Positions 33,213 through 42,530 of a DNA stretch of 62,270 nucleotides are shown here, one piece after another. The DNA is from Terriglobales bacterium. GTDB lineage: Bacteria; Acidobacteriota; Terriglobia; Terriglobales; Acidobacteriaceae. Both the position numbers and the translations under genes were made by a program. The notes below the pieces were generated by a model. That model was given only the letters and a program-made list of their open reading frames with translations. It had not been told where the DNA came from and searched no databases. The stretch's first letter is position 1. Each line of letters starts with the position of its first letter. The stretch is from NCBI GenBank assembly GCA_035651655.1, contig DASRFG010000032.1, positions 1 to 62,270 on the forward strand, read 5' to 3'.

Positions 33213-33297
33213 GTATTTATTAACATAGACTTAACATTGGCAGGGAGGTCCAATGTGCAGTTTTTTGCACTCCGCCTTCCAGCCGCCGGACTGGGGA

Positions 33298-34446
33298 CTA
33301 TCGGCGGGAGGCCAGATCGTTCTCAGCAGATTGAGTGTAGGAAGGCATGGGGTAAATGCCGGCCTGACGCGCGCTATTGATCGGAATGCGGATGACCTCT
33401 GATGCGCGGCGGCTGTGCAAGGCGCGCTCGGCAGCACTCACTGCCGCGGCAAAACTGGCGCGTCCGGTCAGCGAAGTTTCGATAAAGATGTAATTCAAGG
33501 AACCTGGCGCGACCCGCACGCCCACATAGGCATGCCCGGGAACGAGCAACACCACCGGATCCATTCCCAGGTTTTCAAAGAGTGAGGCGTACATCACTGC
33601 ACCATCAATGCAGTTGGCAGAAACCTGATTGAGCGATTCGCGGGGCATGCGCACACGTTCGCTGGCATCCGAGTGTTCGCCGAAGGTCAACGAACTCTTC
33701 ACGTAAGAGAGGCCTTGCGCTTGCAGCGCGCGGTAGATAGCGTTCACTTGCTCATAGGTCGAACGCGCCTGGAGAGCAGGCTTCAACCCCGGGACATATC
33801 CGGGCAGGCGACGGCCGGGAGCGAATTCCTTGGCGCGACTCAACAGTGTTTCCACCCCCGCCTCGTGCGGCGTGACCCAAGAGGCGATAAACGGGGCGAA
33901 TTTGAAGTTGCGGCCCCAGTACATGTCATCCGCCGAGCGTAAGCGAACCGGTGCGGTAGCGGTGAACAGCAGATTACCGCTCCGGTCGCGCACATTCACC
34001 AGCGCGGTAGCGGCTGCGATCTCCCGATTGTGATAAAGCCGCGGGAGGAAGGCGGGGGCGAATAAACAGGTACGAACCTCACCCGCGCGCAACTCTATGA
34101 TCTGGATTTCCTCGTCGCTCCAGCCTTCGATCCGCGCGGAGATGTGCTGACGCAGAGTTGCATCGCTGGAGTTCGTCACCGTCACAGCCACCGTTCCCCA
34201 TTTGCGATCGCCGGGCTTTTGCAGGGAGGCGTAATTAGCAAAAACCGGATAGACCTCGCCATCCATTCCCACCTGGATCTTGTAAGTGGGCTCGGGTTTG
34301 CGGGCTTTCAGAGTTGAGCCAGCTGCGACGGAGGAAGGATCGGCCTTATCCAACTCTGGCCCAGCCGCCAGAAGCGGCAATACGGCGAGAGCAAGGACAC
34401 CCACCACGGCTCCCAAGAAAACGCGGCCAGAGTTGAGCTTGGGCAC
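33298..34446 (-). CDS. secreted transglutaminase-like protein
   Basis: The 382-residue protein has a signal peptide (LGAVVGVLALAVLPLLAAG) and a beta-sandwich-like middle part (residues 55-175). A papain-like/transglutaminase-like domain follows, with C279 in ANCIDGAVMYASLFENLG and H305 in VPGHAYVGV; a downstream acidic residue (IFIETS) could complete a triad. Related proteins are exported and their substrates are unknown. It is divergent from the cysteine desulfurase gene, 170 bases away. Confidence 0.7.
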   Translation of the reverse strand: MPKLNSGRVFLGAVVGVLALAVLPLLAAGPELDKADPSSVAAGSTLKARKPEPTYKIQVGMDGEVYPVFANYASLQKPGDRKWGTVAVTVTNSSDATLRQHISARIEGWSDEEIQIIELRAGEVRTCLFAPAFLPRLYHNREIAAATALVNVRDRSGNLLFTATAPVRLRSADDMYWGRNFKFAPFIASWVTPHEAGVETLLSRAKEFAPGRRLPGYVPGLKPALQARSTYEQVNAIYRALQAQGLSYVKSSLTFGEHSDASERVRMPRESLNQVSANCIDGAVMYASLFENLGMDPVVLLVPGHAYVGVRVAPGSLNYIFIETSLTGRASFAAAVSAAERALHSRRASEVIRIPINSARQAGIYPMPSYTQSAENDLASRR

Positions 34447-34616
34447 ATCTCAGCTTACTTCGTCAGCGGCTGAGGACAATCGAGCGTATCCCTTAGTTGC
34501 GCAGCAAATCGTTGATTACTCTGGTTCACGCGTGGTTCACATTTCGAGAAGTCGCGCGCCTTGTGTGGACTCAGCCCGGCCAACTAGACTAGTAGGGCTG
34601 CTTCGGGAAAGTTGTG

Positions 34617-35849
34617 ATGGCTGCTCCATCCAAGCCGGCTGTGAAGTTGCCCATCTACATGGACAACCATGCCACCACGCCAGTTGATCCTCGCGTGCTG
34701 GAGGAGATGCTGCCCTTTTTCACAAAGCGCTTTGGCAATGCTGCCAGCCGTAACCACGAATTTGGGTGGACTGCAGATGAGGCGGTCGAGGACGGTCGCC
34801 GCCGAATTGCCGACCTCATCGGGGCAGCGCCCGACGAGATTATCTTTACCTCCGGGGCAACAGAGAGCGACAACCTGGCAATAAAGGGCATTGCCGGACA
34901 GTACAGACACAAGGGAAATCACGTGGTGACTGCGGTGACTGAGCACAAGGCGGTGCTCGACAGTTGCAAGCGCCTGGAAAAAGAGGGGTACGAGGTCACG
35001 TATTTGCCGGTCCGCAGTGATGGGTTGATTGACATTGATGGGCTTGATCGGGCGATCACCGACGGGACGATCCTGGTCAGCATCATGGCAGCGAACAACG
35101 AGACGGGAGTGCTGCAGCCAATCGAGGAAATTGGCCGCATGTGTGAGGAGCGGGGTGTGCTCTTCCATTCCGATGCGACCCAGGCTGTGGGCAAGGTTCC
35201 CATAGATGTCGAAAGAGAGCAGGTGGACTTGCTCTCCATTTCCGCGCACAAGATGTATGGACCGAAAGGGGTGGGCGCGCTTTACGTGCGGCGGCACACC
35301 CGCAGGAACCGTGAGCCGGTCCGGCTTTCTGCGCTTATCGATGGCGGAGGCCATGAGCATGCAATGCGCTCGGGAACATTAAATGTTCCGGGGATTGTGG
35401 GATTGGGCAAAGCGTGCGCCATTTGCGCCGAGGAAGTGTTCCAAGAGAGGGGTCGGCTGACCACGCTGCGCGACCGGCTGAAGGACAGGATCTGCGGGCG
35501 ACTGGACGGTGTTTACATTAATGGCTCCATGGAGCGACGTCTTCCCGGCAACCTGAATGTCGCTTTCGAAGGCGTGGACGGCGAGGCGTTGCTCGTCGCA
35601 CTTAATGACGTTGCGGTTTCAAGCGGCGCGGCCTGCACGTCCGACAAAATCGAGCCGTCCTACGTGCTCCGCGCCCTGGGGATCGGCGATGAACTGGCCG
35701 CAAGCTCGATCCGCTTCGGTATAGGCCGCTTTAACACGGATGCCGAGGTGGAGTATGTTGCCGACCGAGTCTGCGAGGTAGTGGGGCAACTTCGCGAGCT
35801 TTCGCCAACATTCGAGGAGAGCACACACCGCGTCTCAGCGACGAAGTGA
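34617..35849 (+). CDS. iscS: cysteine desulfurase (IscS/NifS family)
   Basis: The 410-residue PLP enzyme has the IscS features: [17 protein letters not shown], the PLP lysine K212 in [12 protein letters not shown], and the mobile active-site loop with C340 in SSGAACTSD. The C340 loop is of the long IscS type. It mobilises sulfur for Fe-S clusters. GTG at 34614 directly precedes ATG 34617. It begins a plus-strand operon with an A-type carrier and IscX. Confidence 0.93.
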   Translation: MAAPSKPAVKLPIYMDNHATTPVDPRVLEEMLPFFTKRFGNAASRNHEFGWTADEAVEDGRRRIADLIGAAPDEIIFTSGATESDNLAIKGIAGQYRHKGNHVVTAVTEHKAVLDSCKRLEKEGYEVTYLPVRSDGLIDIDGLDRAITDGTILVSIMAANNETGVLQPIEEIGRMCEERGVLFHSDATQAVGKVPIDVEREQVDLLSISAHKMYGPKGVGALYVRRHTRRNREPVRLSALIDGGGHEHAMRSGTLNVPGIVGLGKACAICAEEVFQERGRLTTLRDRLKDRICGRLDGVYINGSMERRLPGNLNVAFEGVDGEALLVALNDVAVSSGAACTSDKIEPSYVLRALGIGDELAASSIRFGIGRFNTDAEVEYVADRVCEVVGQLRELSPTFEESTHRVSATK

Positions 35850-35855
35850 GTGCCT

Positions 35856-36218
35856 ATGCCGATCACTGACAAAGCGAGGACCACCCCAGCTCGCGGGGTG
35901 CAAGTTACGGAGCGAGCCTTGGCCGAAATCCGCAACCGTCAGGCCAGCGAACGGGATGGTAGCGGCCTCCGAATTGCAGTCTTTGGCGGTGGCTGCACTG
36001 GCCTGAACGCCGAGGTCGCATTTGATTCACCGAGGGACCACGATCGTCTCCTGAACTTCGATGGAGTCCGGCTGTTGGTGGACCCGAAATCCTTCATCTA
36101 CGTCTTCGGGCTTATTTTGGATTACAACGCAACCGAGTTGCCGCGCGGATTCGTTTTATTGAATTCCGTAAATTCGAATGCCTGCGGCTGTGGGACTGTG
36201 ACCGCGCCGGGAAGTTGA
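35856..36218 (+). CDS. iscA: A-type iron-sulfur carrier (IscA/HesB family)
   Basis: The 120-residue protein has the three family cysteines: one in GGGCTGLNAEV and two in NACGCG near the C-terminus, with the SFIYVFGLILDY segment between. It carries clusters or iron to target proteins. ATG at 35856 lies seven bases after the iscS stop; an in-frame GTG at 35850 is less likely. Confidence 0.88.
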   Translation: MPITDKARTTPARGVQVTERALAEIRNRQASERDGSGLRIAVFGGGCTGLNAEVAFDSPRDHDRLLNFDGVRLLVDPKSFIYVFGLILDYNATELPRGFVLLNSVNSNACGCGTVTAPGS

Positions 36219-36260
36219 GGCACCTCGCGGCGGAGTATTTACGTCTCAAAGAATTGAGAA

Positions 36261-36491
36261 GTGAACGTGACCGAAGAACTCAGATGGGATGACACCGACG
36301 AGCTGGCAGTCGCTCTCGCCGAGAAATATCCAGACATAAACCCGCGGGAGGTGCGGCTGCGCGAGTTGTGCGTCTTTGTGAGCCAGCTCCCAATTTTTGC
36401 GGACGACCCCGAAGCCACCAACGAGGATCAATTACAGACGATTCAGGACGCCTGGTACGAGGAATACCTGGACCGCCGCAAGTCTGCCTGA
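36261..36491 (+). CDS. iscX: Fe-S cluster assembly adaptor IscX
   Basis: The 76-residue acidic protein matches IscX: LRWDDTDELAVALAEKYPD, VRLRELCVFVSQLP and an F-DDPEATNEDQLQTIQDAWYEEY C-terminus. IscX binds IscS and modulates sulfur transfer, and may act as an iron adaptor. The start is GTG at 36261, 43 bases after iscA. No IscU, HscA or Fdx gene is in the cluster. Confidence 0.9.
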   Translation: MNVTEELRWDDTDELAVALAEKYPDINPREVRLRELCVFVSQLPIFADDPEATNEDQLQTIQDAWYEEYLDRRKSA

Positions 36492-36624
36492 AAGCTCCCG
36501 CACAGGTCATGCTGGGTTGTCCGCTCCAACCGGGTTCTCTGGCTGGCTTGTTTTCCCGCTTGCAACCTCTTTCCTGAAAATCGCACCAGAGCCTAAGAGT
36601 GCCGCTGCACTCTCGGAGGTGGGA

Positions 36625-36777
36625 ATGCTTTGGACAATCTTTGTAATCTTGTTGATCGCCTGGATTCTGGGCCTGGTTGGAACCTATCAGATTGGCGCGT
36701 TCGTGTGGTTGCTCCTGGTAGCAGCGCTGATCGTGCTGGTCCTGCAATTGGTGACCGGCAGACGACCTGTGGCGTGA
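36625..36777 (+). CDS. lmo0937-family small membrane protein
   Basis: The 50-residue protein is two membrane helices, LWTIFVILLIAWILGLVG and VWLLLVAALIVLVLQLV, joined by a short YQIGAF turn and ended by a basic tail. This is the lmo0937 family pattern, stress-associated and otherwise uncharacterised. ATG at 36625 has GGAGGTGGG upstream. Confidence 0.8.
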   Translation: MLWTIFVILLIAWILGLVGTYQIGAFVWLLLVAALIVLVLQLVTGRRPVA

Positions 36778-36806
36778 GAGGTTGAAGGACTGAAGTTTTC
36801 AGGTCC

Positions 36807-36837
36807 GCCCCGCCGCATGCACTTTCAGTGGCGGGGC
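36807..36837. terminator. hairpin between convergent genes
   Basis: GCCCCGCC (36807-36814) pairs perfectly with GGCGGGGC (36830-36837) around a 15-base loop. It lies between the lmo0937-family gene (ends 36777) and galT (ends 36885). There is no strong T run. Confidence 0.55.
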
Positions 36838-36884
36838 CGGTCCCCTCTTAAATTGCAGCAGTAACAGCCAGGGTTCTGCAAAAC

Positions 36885-37928
36885 CTAAACTCCCGCAGCA
36901 ACCATTTCAGGAAGTTCCACGCTCGCCTCGCGTAGGAATCGCGCGGCCTCTTCGGGCGGCGTGGGATTGATGTAAAACCCAGTTCCCCACTCAAATCCGG
37001 CCGTCTTGGTCAGCTTGGGCATGAACTCGATATGCCAGTGATAGTGGTCGTTATTGGGATCCTGCACTGGCGAAGTGTGGATCACGAGGTTGTAAGGCGG
37101 ATTGTCGAGCACGCGGTCCGCTTTGGCCAGAAGGTTCCTGAGCGCCTTGGCGAGATTCTCGAACATGCTGGACGAAGAGTTCTCAAATGCGGATTCGTGG
37201 CGCTTTGGGAGAATCCAGGTTTCAAAGGGAAAACGCGGAGCGTAAGGCGCCAGGGTCAGGAAGTCTTCATTCTCGGCCACTACGCGCGAACCGGTGTCAA
37301 TCTCCTGGCGGATGATGTCGCAGAACACGCAGCGTTCCTTGTAAATGTAGTATTGCTTCGCGCCTTCGAGTTCTTCCACAACCTGCCGCGGCAGAATGGG
37401 CAGAGCGATCAACTGGGAGTGGGCGTGTTCGAGCGAAGCACCGGCCGGCTCTCCATGGTTCTTGAAAATGAGAATGTATTTGAAGCGGCGGTCTTTCTTC
37501 AGGTCGAGAATACGATCGCGGAAAGTCCACAGCACGTCTTCCACCCGCTTGGCAGGAAGCGTCGCAAGCGTGGCAGCGTGATCTGGCGTCTCGATGATGA
37601 CCTCGTGCGCTCCGATGCCGTTCATCCTGTCGAACATGCCCTCGGCCTGGCGACTTAAATTGCCTTCAATTCCCAGAGCGGGAAATTTGTTGGGCACCAC
37701 CCGAACTGTCCACCCGGTGCTGTCGCGCTGTAACGGCGGGCCGCCGTTTTGGCTTGGCCGATAGGCCTGAATTTCGGGAGGAGTTTTATCTTCGTTGCCG
37801 TAGCAGAAGGGGCAGAACCCACCCTTCATTTTGAATTGCTCACGGGCAAAGTCTGTGGGCCTTTTGGCACGATCGGTGGAGATGATGACCCACCGTCCAA
37901 CGATGGGGTCTTTTCTTAATTCAGGCAA
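36885..37928 (-). CDS. galT: galactose-1-phosphate uridylyltransferase
   Basis: The 347-residue protein has the GalT signatures: DPIVGRWVIIS at the start, FCPFCYGNEDKTP, and the HIT-type active site EHAHSQLIALP, plus the NHYHWHIEFMPKL segment near the C-terminus. It exchanges UDP between glucose-1-P and galactose-1-P in the Leloir pathway. Last gene of a leftward cluster (aminotransferase, MOSC, M24 peptidase, YraN, galT). Confidence 0.92.
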   Translation of the reverse strand: MPELRKDPIVGRWVIISTDRAKRPTDFAREQFKMKGGFCPFCYGNEDKTPPEIQAYRPSQNGGPPLQRDSTGWTVRVVPNKFPALGIEGNLSRQAEGMFDRMNGIGAHEVIIETPDHAATLATLPAKRVEDVLWTFRDRILDLKKDRRFKYILIFKNHGEPAGASLEHAHSQLIALPILPRQVVEELEGAKQYYIYKERCVFCDIIRQEIDTGSRVVAENEDFLTLAPYAPRFPFETWILPKRHESAFENSSSSMFENLAKALRNLLAKADRVLDNPPYNLVIHTSPVQDPNNDHYHWHIEFMPKLTKTAGFEWGTGFYINPTPPEEAARFLREASVELPEMVAAGV

Positions 37929-37960
37929 GTATGTGGGGTCCTTTCTGGTTGACTCTGATT

Positions 37961-38407
37961 CTACGACATTGCGAATGCATTTTTAAATAAAGTGATTTCC
38001 GGAGGGGAATCAGGCCGGTCATAATAAACGCTGACTACGTCAAAACGCCAAGTGGGCGAGCCTGCCACCCGGCGGATGTACTCGTCGGCAACGGCGCCGA
38101 TTTCGCGCTGCTTGGCCTCGTCCACCGCCGACTCGGCTGGCTTCACTTCCCTGGTGGTGCGGGTTTTGACTTCAATGAAGCAGAGGACGTCGCCTTCCCA
38201 GCCAATCAGGTCAATCTCACCGCGTCGTCTGGGTGACCTGAAGTTCCGCGCCACCATCACATAGCCGTTCCGGCGCAGATGAAAATAGGCATCTTCCTCA
38301 CCCCGCTGACCGGTAATTTGGTGGGCTGGTCCTGCCGGTGGGCGCCGCAGCAGCCGGGCCAGACCGTCAAGGGCCCGGACGGTGAGGCGCGTCATTCTTC
38401 CAGACAT
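37961..38407 (-). CDS. YraN/UPF0102 family endonuclease-like protein
   Basis: The 148-residue protein has the family core: GEEDAYFHLRRNGYVMVARNFR, RRRGEIDLIGWEGDVLCFIEVKTR with the restriction-endonuclease-fold D and E-x-K residues, and a VDEAKQREI helix. Cellular role is unsettled (a predicted Holliday junction or DNA-processing nuclease). It starts three bases after the M24 peptidase stop. Confidence 0.9.
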   Translation of the reverse strand: MSGRMTRLTVRALDGLARLLRRPPAGPAHQITGQRGEEDAYFHLRRNGYVMVARNFRSPRRRGEIDLIGWEGDVLCFIEVKTRTTREVKPAESAVDEAKQREIGAVADEYIRRVAGSPTWRFDVVSVYYDRPDSPPEITLFKNAFAMS

Positions 38408-38410
38408 ATT

Positions 38411-39781
38411 TCACTTCGCGCTGCCGACCAACTTTTCCACATCGGCCATTTCCTTGGGTACGCCAGACGAAAGTATCTCCGGATCGCCCTCGGTGATCAG
38501 CACCGTGTCTTCTACCCGGAAATGCAAGTGCTTCTCGGGAAACTCGATAATTGGCTCAACGGTCACAACCTGGCCAGCCTTTACAGGCCCCTGCGGCCGA
38601 AGCACGTCGTGAGTCGCCAAACCGACGAAGTGACCAGGGAAGGGGAACGTCTCACTCCATTGATTGCCGATGCCGTTCTTCTCATACACCGCCTTGCCAG
38701 CGGCCGCCGCCTCTTCGTAAGTGTGCCCCGGCCGGAGCAGCGCGATGGTGGCCTTTTGCGCTTCCAAATCCGCCTGGTACCACTTGGCCTGCTCGGGTGG
38801 GAACTTCCCACTGATGTTGAAGGTGCGAGTGATGTCCATGGTCTCGTGATCCAGGTCAGCGGCGAAGTCGAAAACCACTAGAGTGCCAGATGGGATCTGT
38901 TGACGATCGCTAAAGTAGTGCCACGTATTCACCTTGTCGCCAGAGCTGACAATGGCCGGATATGCCCAGCCCTGCGCGCCGCCATTGCGAAACACAAAAT
39001 CGGCCTGAGCTTCGATCTGATACTCAAACATTCCCGGATGAGCATGAGCTATGGCCTGCCTGATGCCTTCCGCGCTCAGCTTCCCATTGCGACGCAACAC
39101 GGTGATCTCCGACGCCGTTTTTATGTTGCGCATGGCGTCAATCAGCGGGGTCGCGTCGTTCTGGTGCGCAGAGGGGTAGCGTTCCGCCAGCTTCTTCAAG
39201 GCAGAACGGTCACCGGGAAGGAATTCGCCATAGGGGTGGGCGTATTCGGCGGCGTAGTCCCGACCGACCTCGGGGCGCGCGCCATCGGCTTTATCGGCAA
39301 AACCCATTCGAAGCCAGAGTTCGGATCCACGGCTCAACATAAAGGTGAGAAAGGTATCCAGGTCAGTGACCGGCATCACAACCGAATACCCGAATTTCTG
39401 CCGCTCATCGGGCGAAAGTGAGAGCAAGTTAGGTCCATAAACCTGCTTGATTCGCGGGCTCTGCGCCGGCTCAAAGATGGTGGTCTTCGCGTCACTGGCA
39501 TTCATTACCATCACGGCGCCGGGATCGGCGACTCCGGTGAAATAGAAAAAATCGTTGTCTTCACGATAGTGGCTGGACTCGGGCTCCTGGGTGCGCGCAA
39601 ACAGGACCAGAATTCCTTGCTTCATTTGCTTCGCAAGTTCCTGACGGCGGCGGGCAAACTCCTGCGGCCCGCCAAGATCATTAATGACGGCTGGATCGGT
39701 GTACTGAGCAAGAACCGGTCTAAGCGAGATCAGCGAACAGAGACACACCAAGATCAATGCGCGGCAGAAAAGAGCTTTCAT
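38411..39781 (-). CDS. secreted M24 (Xaa-Pro) aminopeptidase
   Basis: The 456-residue protein starts at ATG 39781 with a signal peptide (residues 1-25). An aminopeptidase P N-terminal domain (RRQELAKQMKQGILVLFA, EDNDFFYFTG) precedes the pita-bread domain. Metal ligands are visible: two Asp in VVFDFAADLDHETMDITR, His in FVGLATHD, Glu in TVEPIIE and Glu in HFRVEDTVLITE. It removes N-terminal residues before proline outside the cytoplasm. The reading frame upstream of 39781 is not family-like. Confidence 0.92.
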   Translation of the reverse strand: MKALFCRALILVCLCSLISLRPVLAQYTDPAVINDLGGPQEFARRRQELAKQMKQGILVLFARTQEPESSHYREDNDFFYFTGVADPGAVMVMNASDAKTTIFEPAQSPRIKQVYGPNLLSLSPDERQKFGYSVVMPVTDLDTFLTFMLSRGSELWLRMGFADKADGARPEVGRDYAAEYAHPYGEFLPGDRSALKKLAERYPSAHQNDATPLIDAMRNIKTASEITVLRRNGKLSAEGIRQAIAHAHPGMFEYQIEAQADFVFRNGGAQGWAYPAIVSSGDKVNTWHYFSDRQQIPSGTLVVFDFAADLDHETMDITRTFNISGKFPPEQAKWYQADLEAQKATIALLRPGHTYEEAAAAGKAVYEKNGIGNQWSETFPFPGHFVGLATHDVLRPQGPVKAGQVVTVEPIIEFPEKHLHFRVEDTVLITEGDPEILSSGVPKEMADVEKLVGSAK

Positions 39782-39864
39782 CTTGCCTCCTGGGAGCGCG
39801 CCGAGTCTAGCGCGATGAGCCAAAGGTTGGCAATGGACTCCGAAAGCGCGGCACAGCCACGCAG

Positions 39865-40329
39865 TCAAGCCTCTTGAATCGCATCGCCGACGCGGATCTC
39901 GCCGTCCGCGATGATCTGCGCGCGCAAACCACCGCGATGCTTCAGTCCTGCAATAACACCTTTGCCGGTTGCTTTTTCAAGATAGGAGCACGGCTCACAA
40001 AGACGTAACCCGCGGGCGCGGGCCTGACCAACACGGAATTCTCTGCCGACAAGATGGTTTAATGGCACACCTGAGGTCGTGATATTGCGCCGGCTCTCGC
40101 CGGGAGCGAGCTCGATGCCGTAGTCGCGCTTCAGCGCCTCAATTGCCTCACTTTCAATAAAGGTAAGCTCGTTGGAAGGGCCGAGGTTCTGGCAGAAGGT
40201 CCCGGTACGCTTCAGATACCGGTCCTCTGACAGGCCTCGTCCGGCAATAGCCTTCGCCTGGTCCACAGCGTTCATCGCCTCGCCGCCATTGGCGGCAATG
40301 TGAATAGCGACAACCATTCCCTTCCACAT
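39865..40329 (-). CDS. MOSC domain protein
   Basis: The 154-residue protein is a bare MOSC domain: VAIHIAANGGEAM at the start, GRGLSEDRY, LTFIESEAIEAL, ESRRNITTSGVPLNHLVGREF, and the Cys-containing LRLCEPCSYLEKATG. MOSC domains bind sulfur or molybdenum-cofactor species. It is 10 bases downstream of the aminotransferase gene and likely co-transcribed. Confidence 0.88.
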   Translation of the reverse strand: MWKGMVVAIHIAANGGEAMNAVDQAKAIAGRGLSEDRYLKRTGTFCQNLGPSNELTFIESEAIEALKRDYGIELAPGESRRNITTSGVPLNHLVGREFRVGQARARGLRLCEPCSYLEKATGKGVIAGLKHRGGLRAQIIADGEIRVGDAIQEA

Positions 40330-40338
40330 CGCCTGCTC

Positions 40339-41727
40339 CTACGCCCCTTGCGGCTTGCCAGTCCCGCTCTTGCGTGAGTCACCACTGACGCTCTCAATGC
40401 ATTGCTCGAGAACATCGAGTGCTTCGTCGGCTTCCTGCCTGGTCACGATCAGCGGAGGCGCAATGCGGACCGAGTTTGGCCCAGCGCCGAGGAACAGCAC
40501 GCCGCGTTCGAAGGCCAACTCCACGATGCGGTCGCGCTCCGGGCCAGCGGGAGTTTTGCTCTCCTGATCTTTCACAATTTCAACTCCGATCATGAGGCCG
40601 AGCCCGCGTACATCGCCCACCATGCTGTGTTTCTGCGGCCATTGGCTCAGGCGCTGCATGATGTGACGCCCGACCTCGGCAGCATTTTTCATGGCTTCAC
40701 GTTCAATCACGTCCATGCTGGCCAAAGCGGCTGCGATGCACACTGGATTGCCGCCGAAGGTGGAGGCGTGGGAACCGGGCACCCAATCCATGATGTTGGC
40801 GCGTGTCAGCGTAACTCCCAGCGGCATGCCGGAGGCGATTCCCTTGGCGATGCAGATAATGTCAGGGTGCACGCCGGCATGCTCGATTGCCCACCACTTG
40901 CCGGTGCGTCCCATGCCGGATTGCACCTCATCGGCGACCAGAAGGATGCCGTTTTCGTCGCAGATGCGGCGCAGTTCACGCATGAATTCCGGCGGGGCCA
41001 CTACATACCCGCCCTCGCCCTGTATCGGCTCTACGAAGATTGCGGCCACTTCTTCCGCCGGCAGGTCGGTCTTGAAGACCTTCTCTTCGATGAACCGGGC
41101 GCAGTCAATGGCGTACTGATGAGCATCGCTCCCCTTGGGGCGCCGGTATAAGTTGGGATACGGAACGTGCGTCACCCCAGGCATAAACGGACCGAAACGG
41201 CGGTGCTGCTGCGGCTTCGATGCGGTCAACGACACCGCGCCCATCGTCCGGCCATGAAATGCGCCATAAAAGGCAATGATGTGCTGCCGCTGCGTGTGAT
41301 ACCGCGAGAGTTTGATCGCAGCTTCAATGGCCTCCGCCCCCGAATTCCCGTAGTAAACCTTGTGCGGCGCGGGCATCGGGGCGATCTTCGACAGCCGCTC
41401 GGCGAGGGTGACCATGTTCTCATAATAGAAGTCTGTCCCTGACATGTGGATCAGCTCTGCCGCTTGCTTCTGGATAGCGCTGACCACCTGCGGATGACAA
41501 TGCCCGGTGGAGACTACGGCAATCCCGGCGGAAAAATCGAGAAACTCGTTGCCGTCCACGTCTTCGACGATCACTCCGCGGCCACGCTTTGCGACCAAAG
41601 GATAGGAGCGGGTGTATGACGGTGAAAGGTATTTCTGGTCACCCTCTAAAACTCGACGAGCATTGGGACCGGGCAACTCGGTTTTAATACGAGGGCTGAC
41701 AGCGGGTGTTGCAGTCTTGGTTGACAT
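40339..41727 (-). CDS. class III aminotransferase (GABA/acetylornithine type)
   Basis: The 462-residue PLP enzyme has the class III signature ILLVADEVQSGMGRTGKWWAIEH...PDIICIAKGIASGMPLG, with the PLP lysine in AKG. The GNSGAEAIEAAIKLSR and FHGRTMGAVSLT segments bind cofactor. Overall it is closest in look to 4-aminobutyrate transaminase, but acetylornithine or diaminobutyrate substrates are not excluded. It heads the leftward five-gene cluster. Confidence 0.9.
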   Translation of the reverse strand: MSTKTATPAVSPRIKTELPGPNARRVLEGDQKYLSPSYTRSYPLVAKRGRGVIVEDVDGNEFLDFSAGIAVVSTGHCHPQVVSAIQKQAAELIHMSGTDFYYENMVTLAERLSKIAPMPAPHKVYYGNSGAEAIEAAIKLSRYHTQRQHIIAFYGAFHGRTMGAVSLTASKPQQHRRFGPFMPGVTHVPYPNLYRRPKGSDAHQYAIDCARFIEEKVFKTDLPAEEVAAIFVEPIQGEGGYVVAPPEFMRELRRICDENGILLVADEVQSGMGRTGKWWAIEHAGVHPDIICIAKGIASGMPLGVTLTRANIMDWVPGSHASTFGGNPVCIAAALASMDVIEREAMKNAAEVGRHIMQRLSQWPQKHSMVGDVRGLGLMIGVEIVKDQESKTPAGPERDRIVELAFERGVLFLGAGPNSVRIAPPLIVTRQEADEALDVLEQCIESVSGDSRKSGTGKPQGA

Positions 41728-42026
41728 GGAATCCTCCCGAAAATCGGCTCGGCACAGTTATCAAATCCGTGCGGGTAGTACTCAAATTCGGGCAGCTACG
41801 CCCGAGGGATCCGTAAGAGGAGGAGAGGGCTTAATCGCCAGAAAAGAGATTGGGACGCGCCTGTGCGGGTACTTGCTCCTGGCCGACGCGCGGAAACGCG
41901 AGCTTCCAGCGTAGCCGGCAAGGCGGCGCCGGTACTGAGCTCATTCCGTGTGGGCGGGCGCGATTCATGTAACTGATCCGACCTCATTATAATTATAGCT
42001 TCTCAATAGGCTCGCGGGCTAAGGAA
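41728..42026. other. intergenic stretch upstream of aminotransferase
   Basis: No gene is supported. An AT-rich patch near 41988-42002 (TTATAATTATAG) is a possible promoter core for the leftward cluster. The remainder carries short frames with no ribosome-binding site. Confidence 0.35.
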
Positions 42027-42115
42027 ATGCACCCGGAACCACGGCCCCGGATCATCTCCGACAACGGCCGCAGTTCATCGCCGAGGACTTCAAGGAGTTC
42101 ATTCGGATTTCACGG
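42027..42115 (+). pseudogene. IS3-family transposase remnant (integrase core)
   Basis: ATG at 42027 begins a HPEPRPRIISDNG segment, the second Asp motif of an IS3-type integrase core. One C is missing after GGC at about 42067-42069. With it restored, the frame reads on as NGPQFIAEDFKEFIRIS, again canonical. Nothing before or after matches the transposase. It is a short scar of a lost insertion sequence. Confidence 0.7.
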
Positions 42116-42147
42116 ACGAGGGCGTCCCACCTGCCATTCAGTTTGGC

Positions 42148-42182
42148 TTGACATATATCCGTAACGGATATAGCGTTGGCGG
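42148..42182 (+). promoter_or_regulatory. promoter overlapping a PadR-type operator palindrome
   Basis: TTGACA at 42148-42153 is a consensus -35. It is followed by the palindrome ATATCCGTAACGGATAT (42155-42171) and a TATAGC -10-like hexamer at 42169-42174 (15-base spacing). The start codon of the PadR gene is at 42183. The palindrome overlaps the promoter and is a plausible site for autorepression by PadR. Confidence 0.55.
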
Positions 42183-42530
42183 ATGGCGAAGAAGAACGCG
42201 GCGCAAGCTCCACTGACTCCCGCAGTGCTGCACATCCTGCTGGCGCTTTCGACGGGGGAGAGGCATGGGTACGGGATCATGAAACAGGTACAGGCGGACT
42301 CGCAGGGCAAGGCGAAGATGGGCCCGGGGACGCTGTATGGCTCGATGGGGCGGATGATGGAGGCCGGGCTGATCCAGGAAAGCGATAAGCGGGTCGATCC
42401 GGAGATGGACGACGAGCGACGGATCTATTACGAGCTCACAGACGCGGGGCGGGCGGCGCTGGAAGCGGAGCTGAAGCGGTATCGCGGCGTGGTGGCGGTG
42501 GCGGAAGGACGTTTGGCGCATGGCCACTAA
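42183..42530 (+). CDS. PadR-family transcriptional regulator
   Basis: The 115-residue winged-helix protein has the PadR pattern: LTPAVLHILLALSTGERHGYGIMKQ, GTLYGSMGRMMEAGLI and the wing RRIYYELTDAGRAALEAEL. PadR proteins repress neighbouring membrane or efflux genes. The gene overlaps the following membrane-protein gene by 11 bases. Confidence 0.92.
   Translation: MAKKNAAQAPLTPAVLHILLALSTGERHGYGIMKQVQADSQGKAKMGPGTLYGSMGRMMEAGLIQESDKRVDPEMDDERRIYYELTDAGRAALEAELKRYRGVVAVAEGRLAHGH

Noticed and set aside
40402-41151. Plus-strand frame opposite the aminotransferase
   Set aside because: Antisense shadow of a clear class III aminotransferase.
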